From assembly GCF_900174585.1 (NCBI RefSeq), contig NZ_FWPT01000003.1:310001-374000 (forward strand): DNA of 64,000 nt, in the 5' to 3' direction. The stretch comes from Parendozoicomonas haliclonae. GTDB lineage: Bacteria; Pseudomonadota; Gammaproteobacteria; Pseudomonadales; Endozoicomonadaceae. Both the position numbers and the translations under genes were made by a program. The notes under the pieces were generated by a model. That model worked only from the letters and a program-made list of their open reading frames with translations. It did no database searches and was not told the DNA's origin. Positions 33,341-42,293 of this stretch are shown here, one piece after another (within the stretch, counting starts at the first letter, position 1; every line of letters starts with the position of its first letter).

Positions 33341-35326
33341 TTAAAAGCCGGCATTTTGCAGTTGCCGCTGCCAGCCCTCCATCGCGCCCCCATACTGATT
33401 CATCGCATCATAAACATCCATGCGCTGGTTGGGGTCAGGGTTCAACATACTCCACAACATCGGCCGAATCGGCCCCAGCTGCTTGGGGTAGTTATCAAGG
33501 CAACGCTTGATCGCACCGTTGATCACATCAGGATGCAGACGGTAAGGCATGTTCGGGGGACCAAGCCGCTCATATTCCTGCTTGATAGCCGGATCATCCC
33601 ACATCGGATTCATCCCGGTCAGAACATTGATCAGTGTCAGGGCCGTACTCCAGCTGTCGTGCAAATTCGCATCAACATAACGGCCGGAATGGGTTTCTGG
33701 CGGACAGAAGCCGGCATTAAATATTCCGCTCTGGTCCACACCCTTCGGGCTGATCGGCTGTGACAGACCAAAGTCACTGACTTTGATACCCTCGCCTTTT
33801 TTATAAAGAATATTGTCCGGTTTTAAATCCAGATGACCAACACCTTGCTGGTGCATATAACGCACCGCATCCATCAGCTGCAGGCAGCAACGAACACGTT
33901 CCGAGTGCACCATGTTATCCATGTGTTTATCAAGCCCGCCATCAGTCAACTCCATCTGCAGCCCGGCAATCTCGTTCTCCTGCACGGAATCGACAAAGAC
34001 AAAGTCATCATCAATATCATCGATCGGCTGATTATTGTGATCACGGTGGTCGCCAAAGGAGGTGCGCAGATAACCGTCACGATCAACATACATATCCCGT
34101 TCCTGTACAACCACAGTATTCCGGGCAATAGGATCACGGCCGGCGTGCAGAATATGTGGGTGGTTCAACTGAGCCATATACTGCCACTCCTGCGCCATCT
34201 CGCGGAGCTGTTCGTGTTCAGGGGTTTGACCGGTGGTTTTCGGGTTAGGAATTTTACGTGCCCGCACTTTACCGGGTGCGGTTTCTATCTGGCTGACCAG
34301 TCCACCAACGCCCTCCCCCAGTTTGCCCATCTCGCGAACCACGGGCGCGCCACGGATCTGATCCTGACCACTGGTTTCAGCAGCGTCATCACCCTGCATG
34401 GCGTGTTGAGCACTGTCTTCCGCAAGCGATGGCTGAACAGGGCCTCGTTCCGGAGTTATAGGTGGAGAAGGCTCAACCTTGGGTGGCGCATCGTAATGTG
34501 CCAGAGCCTTCTCCAATGGCTCCAACGCTCTCACACTCTTTCCGCTACTCGACCTTGAGGAGATAGCCGTCAGTGCCCGCATGGTTTCCAGCTGGCTGTA
34601 CATTTTCCCGACAAAAGCACTGTAGCCTTCATCCAGACTGGCCAGCTGGGTCATTTCCTCTGCCAGATCGGATAACAGCTCTGAATACTCCCCAAAAGAC
34701 GAACCTTCAGAACTAACAGTGTGAATGAGAGCTTCGCAACGGCTGAGAATATGTTGCTGACGCTGCTCACGAATTTGCTGAACATCAGCGGTCAGAGCAT
34801 CACGACAGTGTTGCAGTGCCGGACTGGGCGGCCATTTCTCGGAGTGACGCAATAACTGTCCAGCAATAACGGCGCGATCCATCGGTGTTTTCAAACGTGC
34901 CAGCGCCTGATTGATGGAACTCATCACACCCTCTGGGTCTGCCTGATTGAAAACCACATCGCCAAGCAGCTGCTGGCACTCCTCCCCAACATAGAGAGCA
35001 GAGTCCTTTAACTCCAGCATCGCAAAAGAGAGGGTCAGGGCATCCAGACGGGAATCATCGACGTGAACCGGGCTGACACTGCGTTCATGGAAGCCGCGCA
35101 TCTGGCAGTAGCGGTTGGCACATTGCTGCAGCTGGTTCAGTTCAGAGCGCAGGTTTCTGGTTTGCTGATCGGAGTGATTCAGGGTCATGACCCGCTTGCC
35201 ATCCCCGCTCAACCCAACGGTGGTATCACCATCGGGTCGTTCATTCATAATCCGGGTGGATTGCCGTGATAACTCATTGATACGCGCAAATACCCGCGCA
35301 TCAGCCATGACACCGCGGTTCTCCAT
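33341..35326 (-). CDS. Eukaryotic-like protein kinase 3 with long helical N-terminal domain
   Basis: A 661-residue protein. Residues ~1-260 are helical and unlike any domain I know. Residues ~265-325 are Pro/Ser/Gln-rich and probably disordered. The kinase domain spans ~330-640: glycine loop GKLGEGVGGLV (334-344), Lys358 in ARKIP, catalytic loop HLDLKPDN (498-505), DFG (518-520), then CPPETHSGRY in the activation segment. An acidic insertion (DDIDDDFVFVD, ~436-446) splits the N-lobe. No transmembrane helix or signal peptide. Likely catalytically active; target unknown. The start has GGGA upstream. It is 36 bp downstream of yfcE on the same strand. Confidence 0.85.
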   Translation of the reverse strand: MENRGVMADARVFARINELSRQSTRIMNERPDGDTTVGLSGDGKRVMTLNHSDQQTRNLRSELNQLQQCANRYCQMRGFHERSVSPVHVDDSRLDALTLSFAMLELKDSALYVGEECQQLLGDVVFNQADPEGVMSSINQALARLKTPMDRAVIAGQLLRHSEKWPPSPALQHCRDALTADVQQIREQRQQHILSRCEALIHTVSSEGSSFGEYSELLSDLAEEMTQLASLDEGYSAFVGKMYSQLETMRALTAISSRSSSGKSVRALEPLEKALAHYDAPPKVEPSPPITPERGPVQPSLAEDSAQHAMQGDDAAETSGQDQIRGAPVVREMGKLGEGVGGLVSQIETAPGKVRARKIPNPKTTGQTPEHEQLREMAQEWQYMAQLNHPHILHAGRDPIARNTVVVQERDMYVDRDGYLRTSFGDHRDHNNQPIDDIDDDFVFVDSVQENEIAGLQMELTDGGLDKHMDNMVHSERVRCCLQLMDAVRYMHQQGVGHLDLKPDNILYKKGEGIKVSDFGLSQPISPKGVDQSGIFNAGFCPPETHSGRYVDANLHDSWSTALTLINVLTGMNPMWDDPAIKQEYERLGPPNMPYRLHPDVINGAIKRCLDNYPKQLGPIRPMLWSMLNPDPNQRMDVYDAMNQYGGAMEGWQRQLQNAGF

Positions 35327-35362
35327 GATTCATCCCTGATTCCAGCCTGCCTGCTTAAAAGA

Positions 35363-35914
35363 TTAGGCGCTGATAGCGTCTCCCTCCATCAGACACTGGC
35401 CCTGCAGATCGGTAATCCAGAGTCGTCCGTCTTCATACCAACCCACCGACGCCTGAGAACCACCTTTGGGCAGAGTGACAGAGCCGGGGTTGAACAGTGT
35501 TATACCCTGATGCTGTTCCAGAACAGGAATATGGGTGTGACCAAAGCAGAACACATCGCCCTTATTTAGATAGGGCAGCTTATCCGGATGCCAGAGATGG
35601 CCATGGGTCAGAAACAACTGCCGGTTATCCACCAGCACCAGGGCGTAGTCACCCATCACCGGAACATCAATCAGCATCTGGTCTACTTCACTGTCGCAGT
35701 TGCCCCGTACGCAAGTGATGCGCGCGGCATTGGTGTTCAATAATGCTGCAACCGCCTGTGGATCATAGTCTGGAGACAGTGGGTTTCGGGGACCAGGATT
35801 TAACAAGTCCCCCAAAACAATAATACGGGTGGCCTGCTCGCGATCAGACAACTTCAGCGCCTGTTCCAGCCCGGACGGGCTGCCATGAATATCTGAGATC
35901 AGCATTAACTTCAT
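35363..35914 (-). CDS. yfcE: YfcE-type metallophosphodiesterase
   Basis: A 183-residue calcineurin-like phosphodiesterase: MKLMLISDIHGS (metal-binding DxH), VLGDLLNPGPRNP, CVRGNCDSEVD, LTHGHLWHP and CFGHTHIPV supply the five canonical metal-site blocks. E. coli YfcE hydrolyses phosphodiesters such as bis-pNPP with Mn2+. The natural substrate is not known. It precedes kinase 3 by 36 bp on the same strand and may be cotranscribed with it, and it is divergent from the amidohydrolase. Confidence 0.92.
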   Translation of the reverse strand: MKLMLISDIHGSPSGLEQALKLSDREQATRIIVLGDLLNPGPRNPLSPDYDPQAVAALLNTNAARITCVRGNCDSEVDQMLIDVPVMGDYALVLVDNRQLFLTHGHLWHPDKLPYLNKGDVFCFGHTHIPVLEQHQGITLFNPGSVTLPKGGSQASVGWYEDGRLWITDLQGQCLMEGDAISA

Positions 35915-36028
35915 GCTGGATTACCTGCTCGAAAAAGGCGGAGCATAAATCAGTTGTAACAATTTTTGGAACGACTCTGTGAGAGCTCTGCCATACTCCC
36001 CTCCCCGCCAGATCGCGACGAGGGTCTC

Positions 36029-37288
36029 ATGAAACCCCGCAAGCCGTTTCTTGTTCTCGGGATGCTGTGTCTGATGGCATCCTTTGTTGTGCAAGCTCAG
36101 CTCACCGCCCTCAATGCCGACGCTTGGCTGGATGTAAACTCCGGTGACCTGATCAAACCGGCACGTATCCTGATCGATGGTTCGTCCATCCGGTCTATTA
36201 ATGCGCAAGAGATAGTAGATGCCATTGAAATCGATCTACCGGGGTACACCCTCTTACCCGGTCTAATCGACAGCCACACTCACCTTACCCGGGATATTAC
36301 CCCGGGCTGGCGGGAGCAGCCGGTAAGGGAAAGCGAGGCCGACTGGGCACTGCGCGGTGCACGAAACGCACTGCTGACCTTGAAGGCGGGCTTTACCACC
36401 GTTCGGGATCTGGGCTCTTTTCGTTTTGCAGATATCTCCCTGATGAACGCCATCAATAAAGGCTTTGTGCCTGGCCCGGATATGATCACCTGCGGCCATA
36501 TAATCTGCCGTACCGGAGGACACTGTGACTTTGGCGGTTACGTGCGGGAGATTCTTACGCCCCAGCCGGAGTTTGGTATGGCCGATGGTCGTGAGGAAAT
36601 TATCAAGGCTGTGCGTCATCAGGTGCGCCGGGGGGCCAAGGTTATCAAGGTTGCGGTCGGCGGCGGAGCAACCTCAGAGGCAGCCTTTAAATCACCGGAT
36701 ATCAGCGATGAAGAGCTGGAAGCTCTGGTCACCGAGGCCCACCGGCACAATCTCAAAGTGGCCGCCCATGCCCATGCGGCCAGCTCGGTGATCGCTGCCG
36801 TAAAAGCCGGCGTGGATTCGGTGGAGCATGGCTTTCTGCTGACACCGGAAGCCATTGAACTAATGGTGGAACGCAACACCTGGCTTGTGCCGACGATAGC
36901 TCTTCTTAAATTTTTACCCTCGGCCGGCCTGTCGCGAACCGGCGAGAGAAAGGCGGCCGCGCTGGCACCCTACGCCAGAATCAGCCTGACCGAAGCCATT
37001 AATGCCGGTGTCCGGGTGGCCTTTGGCACAGATGCCGCCGTGGTTCCCCATGGTCACAATGCGGTGGAGTTTGATGAACTGGTTGAGCTGGGTATGAGCA
37101 ATCTGGATGCCATACGCACAGCCACTGTCAATGCTGCCGAGCTGCTGGGTCTGCCCGATCGGGGCCAAATTACTCCGGGATACCGGGCCGACATTATTGC
37201 CGTCAAAGGCAACCCGCTGGAGGATATCTCGCAACTGCACAGTGTGGAGTTTGTGATGAAGGCCGGTGATATCTACAGCCAACCCTGA
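36029..37288 (+). CDS. Exported metal-dependent amidohydrolase (imidazolonepropionase/prolidase-like)
   Basis: A 419-residue amidohydrolase. A signal peptide occupies residues ~1-23 (FLVLGMLCLMASFVVQA). The metal-site residues are all seen: DSHTHLTR (HxH), Lys in AKVIKVAVGG (carbamylation candidate), His in KVAAHAHAAS, His in DSVEHGF, and Asp in VAFGTDAAV. This is the Xaa-Pro dipeptidase/imidazolonepropionase-like group, and such secreted members often cleave dipeptides or prolyl bonds. The ATG at 36029 has GAGGG before it and yields the signal peptide; the frame is open to 35966. Confidence 0.88.
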   Translation: MKPRKPFLVLGMLCLMASFVVQAQLTALNADAWLDVNSGDLIKPARILIDGSSIRSINAQEIVDAIEIDLPGYTLLPGLIDSHTHLTRDITPGWREQPVRESEADWALRGARNALLTLKAGFTTVRDLGSFRFADISLMNAINKGFVPGPDMITCGHIICRTGGHCDFGGYVREILTPQPEFGMADGREEIIKAVRHQVRRGAKVIKVAVGGGATSEAAFKSPDISDEELEALVTEAHRHNLKVAAHAHAASSVIAAVKAGVDSVEHGFLLTPEAIELMVERNTWLVPTIALLKFLPSAGLSRTGERKAAALAPYARISLTEAINAGVRVAFGTDAAVVPHGHNAVEFDELVELGMSNLDAIRTATVNAAELLGLPDRGQITPGYRADIIAVKGNPLEDISQLHSVEFVMKAGDIYSQP

Positions 37289-37371
37289 ATCTGCCTTACT
37301 GACAACTTATATAGCCCTGCGCCTTCAGGCCGACATAACACAACAGAACCTGCCTTCACGAGAGTCCTGTT

Positions 37372-39063
37372 ATGTTCAAATCCGGCCTGTATCTTCTGAT
37401 TCTACTGTTTGCTACCCCATCCTTTGCGGCCAGGGATGGTCAGTACTGTCTGGATAATAAACTGCTGCGGGTGGTGGGCGCGGTACTGCACAATGTTAGC
37501 GTCGGTGTGAAGATTTATAACGGCAAGGGCGAACCGGTTCTGACAGCGCCGGAAGGGGGCCCGCTGCACTTTAACTGGACCGCCGCAACATCCTGCTATC
37601 CCGCCGAGAAAAATGGTCAGCTAGAGCTGTTTTATCGTGACAGTGAAGGCGAATGGGCCAAGATGCGCACCTACCGGACTGACTGGCTGGATGGCATCGA
37701 CGTGATTTTCCATAAAGAGAAAAAATGGGTGGCCGGCGAAGGTTACGGCATCAACCTCAAGTTCACCCGCGATGCGGAACAGGACATCAATCCGGAACGC
37801 TGGATGACCGAACTCTTTGCCCGGCAGTCCGACCTGCATTTTCGTGACCTTTGCCTGATCGGCAGCCATATCACCGGTTCTTATGGGCAAGGCAAAAAGA
37901 GTCTGTTTATCCCCAAAGGGGCACCCGCCGGATTTATTCCATTTCAGCAGTGGGTCAAAAAGCAGAAGACCTTCTTTGAACGCCCGAAAACCTATGTTCT
38001 CAGACAGTGGGCACAAACCCAGGATCTTACCGTCGAAGAACAGTTGCAGGCCGGCGTACGTTTTCTGGATATGCAGCTAACCCCGACCTTTTCGCCTTAT
38101 GCCGAAGACGACTATCTCTCCACCTTTGGCATGTCCGGTGCACGGCTGTCGGCCATGCTGGCGGATATCAATGCCTTCCTGAATACCAACCCTGACGAGC
38201 TGTTGGTGCTGAGAGTCAATCTGGTCACGCCCAAAGCCCTCTACTTTTCTGATCTCTACGAGCTTCTGGAAAACACTTTGCAGAAAGAACGTTTGATCAG
38301 CCCGGACCAAGGCGTTGATTTTTCAATCGCCGAAATCCTTGAAACTCAGGCACGGATCATCGTGATTGCCGACAGTCTCGGAGAAGCACCAGCCTGGCTG
38401 TGGAACAGTAAGGACAATCTGGAAATTTTGGCCGGAAAGGCACCCACGCCTCTTAATGAAACCCGTCTGCGCCGTCTGGATATCACCGGTAACCTTCCTG
38501 ACCAACCGGGAAAGCTCAACCTTGCGCCAGTTTATCTGGAGCCTGCTCCAGAGGATTACAGCACGCTGCCTCACAAGGTTAACAGTCGCTATGCCCTGAA
38601 CCGGACTCTGCTGCACACCTCCGGTCTGACTCGTTATGTGGCCAATGCTTTGCGTAGCCAGGGGCTGCCTCTGAATCTGGTTAATCTGGAGTTTGCCGGT
38701 GAAAGTGACGTACTGGATGTCTGTCTGGCAGAGATGAAGCGTCCACGCTTACCCGGGAAACCCAAAGCCAAGCCTCAGCCGCCGCCGGTAGAGCCTGAAG
38801 TCACTCCTGAACCTGCTCCAGAACCAGCGCCTGAGCCGGAATCGTCCCTACAGCCAAATCCAACGGAAGAGCCGGTAGCCGAACCTTTGGAAGAACCCGT
38901 TTCTGAGAGTCGGGAACCCGGGCAGGAAAACCCGGAGCCTGAACAATCCGAATCTCAGCCAGAGGAAAATGCACCGGCAAGTACCGATGCGGATGAACCT
39001 CAAAGTCCTGATGTACCGGAAGAAGACAACCTCACAGATACAGACTCTGACAACGACATCTGA
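37372..39063 (+). CDS. Secreted PI-PLC X-domain-like protein with acidic Pro-rich tail
   Basis: A 563-residue exported protein: signal peptide (1-20, cleavage after FAA), a beta-rich lead domain (~20-140), a PI-PLC-X-like barrel (~150-460), and a Pro/Glu/Ser-rich acidic tail (~475-563). In the barrel, DLCLIGSHITGSYG supplies the first catalytic His (166) and EEQLQAGVRFLDMQL plus LADINAFLNTNPDELLVLRVN match the family. The second His, normally in a HG motif near the middle strand, seems replaced (LSTFGMSG). It may be inactive or use another residue. It abuts the convergent ABC transporter gene with no gap. Confidence 0.72.
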   Translation: MFKSGLYLLILLFATPSFAARDGQYCLDNKLLRVVGAVLHNVSVGVKIYNGKGEPVLTAPEGGPLHFNWTAATSCYPAEKNGQLELFYRDSEGEWAKMRTYRTDWLDGIDVIFHKEKKWVAGEGYGINLKFTRDAEQDINPERWMTELFARQSDLHFRDLCLIGSHITGSYGQGKKSLFIPKGAPAGFIPFQQWVKKQKTFFERPKTYVLRQWAQTQDLTVEEQLQAGVRFLDMQLTPTFSPYAEDDYLSTFGMSGARLSAMLADINAFLNTNPDELLVLRVNLVTPKALYFSDLYELLENTLQKERLISPDQGVDFSIAEILETQARIIVIADSLGEAPAWLWNSKDNLEILAGKAPTPLNETRLRRLDITGNLPDQPGKLNLAPVYLEPAPEDYSTLPHKVNSRYALNRTLLHTSGLTRYVANALRSQGLPLNLVNLEFAGESDVLDVCLAEMKRPRLPGKPKAKPQPPPVEPEVTPEPAPEPAPEPESSLQPNPTEEPVAEPLEEPVSESREPGQENPEPEQSESQPEENAPASTDADEPQSPDVPEEDNLTDTDSDNDI

Positions 39064-40788
39064 TCACGCCGCGCGAAACTGCAACTCAGCCAGACGCCGA
39101 TAAAGAGGTGACTGGCTGAGCAGCTGATCATGGGTGCCACTGGCCACCACTTTCCCCTGATCCATCACCACAATACGGTCAACATGGGCAATCGTTGCCA
39201 GACGGTGAGCGATCACCAGTGTGGTGCGCCCTTCCATCAACTGATCCAGTGCCTGTTGAACCTTGTATTCACTCTCAGCATCCAGAGCACTGGTGGCTTC
39301 ATCCAGCAACAAAATTTTCGGGTCACGCAAAATGGCACGAGCTATCGCCAGCCGCTGCCTTTGCCCACCAGAGATTTTCACACCCTGTTCACCCAGAAGA
39401 CTGTCATAACCTTCCGGCATCTGGCGGATAAATTCATCGGCATGGGCAGCAATGGCCGCCTGCTCAATCTCTTCATCCGTAGCATCAGGTGCACCATAGC
39501 GAAGGTTCTCACGGATGCTGGCACTGAACAGCACCGGCTGTTGTGGAACCAGGGCAAACTGACTGCGCAGCTCATCCAGAGCCAGATCCTTGAGCGGAGC
39601 GCCATCAAGCGTAATCAACCCCTGCTCCGGATCCCGGAAGCGCAGCAACAGATCAAACAGGGTGGACTTTCCGGCACCAGATGGCCCGACTAGGGCAATC
39701 CGTTCCCCGGCCTTGATATCCAGATCAAGGCCAGACAGGGCCAGAGACTCCGGCCGTGAAGGGTAACGGAAATCAATATTCTGTAGCGACAGCCGCCCCT
39801 GAACCTCATTAACGCTATGAGGCTGTGACGGAGACTGAATCTCCGGATCAACCGCCATCAGTTCACGCAAACGGTCTGCAGCTCCGGCAGCCCGTTGCAG
39901 CTCACCATACACTTCCGTAACCGCAGCCAGAGAGCCAGCCACAACAATGGCGTAAAACAGGAACGCCGCCAGATCACCACCGGACAAACGCCCAGCCAGC
40001 ACATCGGTGCCACCGATATAAAGCATCCCGCCGACAGCCCCCAGAACCAGCAGCATGACCAAGGCAATCAACACCGCCCGTTGTCGGATACGTCGCAAGG
40101 CCACTTGAAACGCACTTTCGACGCTGCCATTAAAACGTTCCGTCACATGAGGCTCACCATTAAAGGCCTGAACGATACGGATATGCAGCAGGCTTTCGCC
40201 GGCCCAGGCACCGACATCAGCCACCTTGTCCTGACTGTCGCGGGATAACTTGCGCACCTTACGTCCGAAAAAAAGCAGCGGGAAAATAACAACCGGTACG
40301 GTAAACAGCACGATCAGGCTGAGTTTGAGATTGCTCACCAGCATCAGTACCAGCCCGCCGACAAAGATCAGCACATTGCGCAACGCAAAGGACACCGAAG
40401 AGCCAATCACACTCTGCAGCAAGGTCGTGTCGGTGGTAATCCGGCTCTGGATTTCACCAGAAAGATTCTCTTCAAAAAACGACGGTGGAAGAGTAATAAG
40501 ATGTTGGTAAAGCTGGCTGCGGATATCGGCGACAACCCGCTCCCCCAGCCAGGACACCAGATAGAAACGGCAGTAGGCACCAATGCTCATGGCAACCACC
40601 AGCGTCAGAAAGAAGAACAAGGCCTGCTGCAGACCTTCTACCGAGCCTTCCACAAAGCCTCGATCAATCATCAACCGAACGCCCTGCCCCAAAGCCAGGG
40701 TAATACCGGCAGTAAAAATCAGCGCGATCAACGCACCCACCAGCCTGAGTTTATAGGGCCGCAGCCAGGTCCAGATCCAGTTCAGCAT
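39064..40788 (-). CDS. ABC-type exporter, fused membrane and ATPase domains (MsbA-like)
   Basis: A 574-residue half-transporter. Six transmembrane helices lie in residues ~15-300, and the ATPase domain in ~330-570 has Walker A GPSGAGKST, signature ISGGQRQRLAIARA, Walker B ILLLDEATSALD and the H-loop VIAHRLATI. It resembles the LapB/MsbA/multidrug type; specificity cannot be read from sequence. On the same strand the LicD-like gene lies 83 bp upstream, so the two could be cotranscribed. It may export a lipid or drug. Confidence 0.9.
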   Translation of the reverse strand: MLNWIWTWLRPYKLRLVGALIALIFTAGITLALGQGVRLMIDRGFVEGSVEGLQQALFFFLTLVVAMSIGAYCRFYLVSWLGERVVADIRSQLYQHLITLPPSFFEENLSGEIQSRITTDTTLLQSVIGSSVSFALRNVLIFVGGLVLMLVSNLKLSLIVLFTVPVVIFPLLFFGRKVRKLSRDSQDKVADVGAWAGESLLHIRIVQAFNGEPHVTERFNGSVESAFQVALRRIRQRAVLIALVMLLVLGAVGGMLYIGGTDVLAGRLSGGDLAAFLFYAIVVAGSLAAVTEVYGELQRAAGAADRLRELMAVDPEIQSPSQPHSVNEVQGRLSLQNIDFRYPSRPESLALSGLDLDIKAGERIALVGPSGAGKSTLFDLLLRFRDPEQGLITLDGAPLKDLALDELRSQFALVPQQPVLFSASIRENLRYGAPDATDEEIEQAAIAAHADEFIRQMPEGYDSLLGEQGVKISGGQRQRLAIARAILRDPKILLLDEATSALDAESEYKVQQALDQLMEGRTTLVIAHRLATIAHVDRIVVMDQGKVVASGTHDQLLSQSPLYRRLAELQFRAA

Positions 40789-40870
40789 TGTTATTATCCT
40801 TGGAAGATCAATCCATTATATCGACCCGACTGGACAAGGACATGGCTTAGGGCATGTTATTTATGGTCGA

Positions 40871-42070
40871 TTATTTCGTGCCATAACCAAGACTGGATGC
40901 CGATTTCCCCATCGCCCCTGACTGCCGATTCAGATGAGCAGCATCCTGAATCGAATCTTGCCTCTGAGCAGAGCGTTCAACCTTTTGGCTTCTCACCCGC
41001 TCACTACGACGCAAATTAGCGGAGGTCGCAGTCTCCAGCTCAGCAAAAACAGGGCGCTTCAATACGACTTTGCTGAGCAGGCCGGCATCAGAAACCTTTT
41101 GCTTCAACGAGGTAAAATCGTCTCGCGTCAGCGGGAATGGTTGCTTCTGACCAGTCGTCAGTGGCCGTAGTTCCGCTTTCACATTCTGATGCAGACTGTG
41201 ATCCGGGGTGCGCATAATATGGGTCATAGAGTGTGGATAAACACTTTCCATATTGGCCAGAAGTGCATGTTTATCCTTGGGCGCGCGGATGCGTGTTGGG
41301 CCAAAGGAGTAATAGCTGTACTCGCCTTCAATCAGTTCCCGCGGAATCGTCTGCTGATACCAGATCTCACTGGCATAGTCTCCATAATAACGGTAGGCAT
41401 CCGCCTCTTCGTCCAGCTGGACAGGCGTGATATCAATAAATGCCTTTTTCGTGAGCGGCTTTTTGGCGACAGGAATTTTCAGCTTGTTCAAAGCTCCCGC
41501 CATGGTATTACGCGCCAGTGTGACCGTCATGGCCGGCCACTCCTGATCATCGGCAAAACATAACTGCATGCCTAATCCTGGAATCCGGCGCAGCTTCAAT
41601 CCATATTGGGCAAAAAGCTCTGGATGCTGTAATAACGTATCGTAATCATCCAGTTTTACAGCGAAGTCCGCATCATCATCATGGGGCAGCTGCCCTTTAT
41701 TTCGCAGCATGCCCAGCATGGTGCCACCCACAGGCAGCGCCTTGATATCAAGCTCCTCAAATATGCTGGTCAGCGCCATCACCATAAAATAAATATCCAC
41801 CGCCCGTTCGTGGGGGATCGGCTTGTACAGCTTGAGGAAATCTTCGGTCGAGAGTTCCTGATTGTTCACGGGCAGATTATGGGGTTGTCGGGTTACATCT
41901 TCAGCCCAGCGGGCATGACGAAAATACGAGTGAGGCATCATGCTTTTGGCCAGCATAAAAAAGACCGGTTTCGGCAGGAACCGGATACCTGGCACACCAA
42001 CAGCCGCTTGAGCCATGGAACAGGAGAACATCGCTCCCGCCAAGAGCAGGGTCATACAGGCCTTTCGCAT
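40871..42070 (-). CDS. Exported LicD/fukutin-like phosphotransferase
   Basis: A 399-residue protein with a signal peptide (residues 1-22, cleavage after MAQA). The LicD-family core is GGTMLGMLRNKGQLPHDDDADFAV-like: GGT at 115-117 and the metal-binding DDD at 131-133. A long C-terminal segment is basic and Ser/Gln-rich. LicD and the animal homologue fukutin transfer phosphocholine or ribitol phosphate to glycans, so this one may decorate surface sugars. A signal peptide is unusual, because LicD is normally cytosolic and needs a nucleotide-activated donor. The ATG at 42070 follows GAAGGGG. Confidence 0.72.
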   Translation of the reverse strand: MRKACMTLLLAGAMFSCSMAQAAVGVPGIRFLPKPVFFMLAKSMMPHSYFRHARWAEDVTRQPHNLPVNNQELSTEDFLKLYKPIPHERAVDIYFMVMALTSIFEELDIKALPVGGTMLGMLRNKGQLPHDDDADFAVKLDDYDTLLQHPELFAQYGLKLRRIPGLGMQLCFADDQEWPAMTVTLARNTMAGALNKLKIPVAKKPLTKKAFIDITPVQLDEEADAYRYYGDYASEIWYQQTIPRELIEGEYSYYSFGPTRIRAPKDKHALLANMESVYPHSMTHIMRTPDHSLHQNVKAELRPLTTGQKQPFPLTRDDFTSLKQKVSDAGLLSKVVLKRPVFAELETATSANLRRSERVRSQKVERSAQRQDSIQDAAHLNRQSGAMGKSASSLGYGTK

Positions 42071-42293
42071 CGTTTTCCCCTTCAAAAGCGCTAAAGCCTA
42101 GCCAAAACCCCTCTGCCCGGTGCTTTTTTTATTACCCCCCCTGCACGTATTCAAACAGCCACATTGAAGCCACAAATAAGTCATTCGCAGCCTGTTGTTA
42201 GGGATACTGACAGAACTGTTAGCCATTCTTCGTAACAATCCGGACGGCAGCGCTGTCTGAACTCAGGTAACAGGGATGTTAGGGATAACCGCC

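Noticed and set aside
33833-34558. 241-codon plus-strand frame inside kinase 3
   Set aside because: Antisense to a kinase domain with clear motifs.
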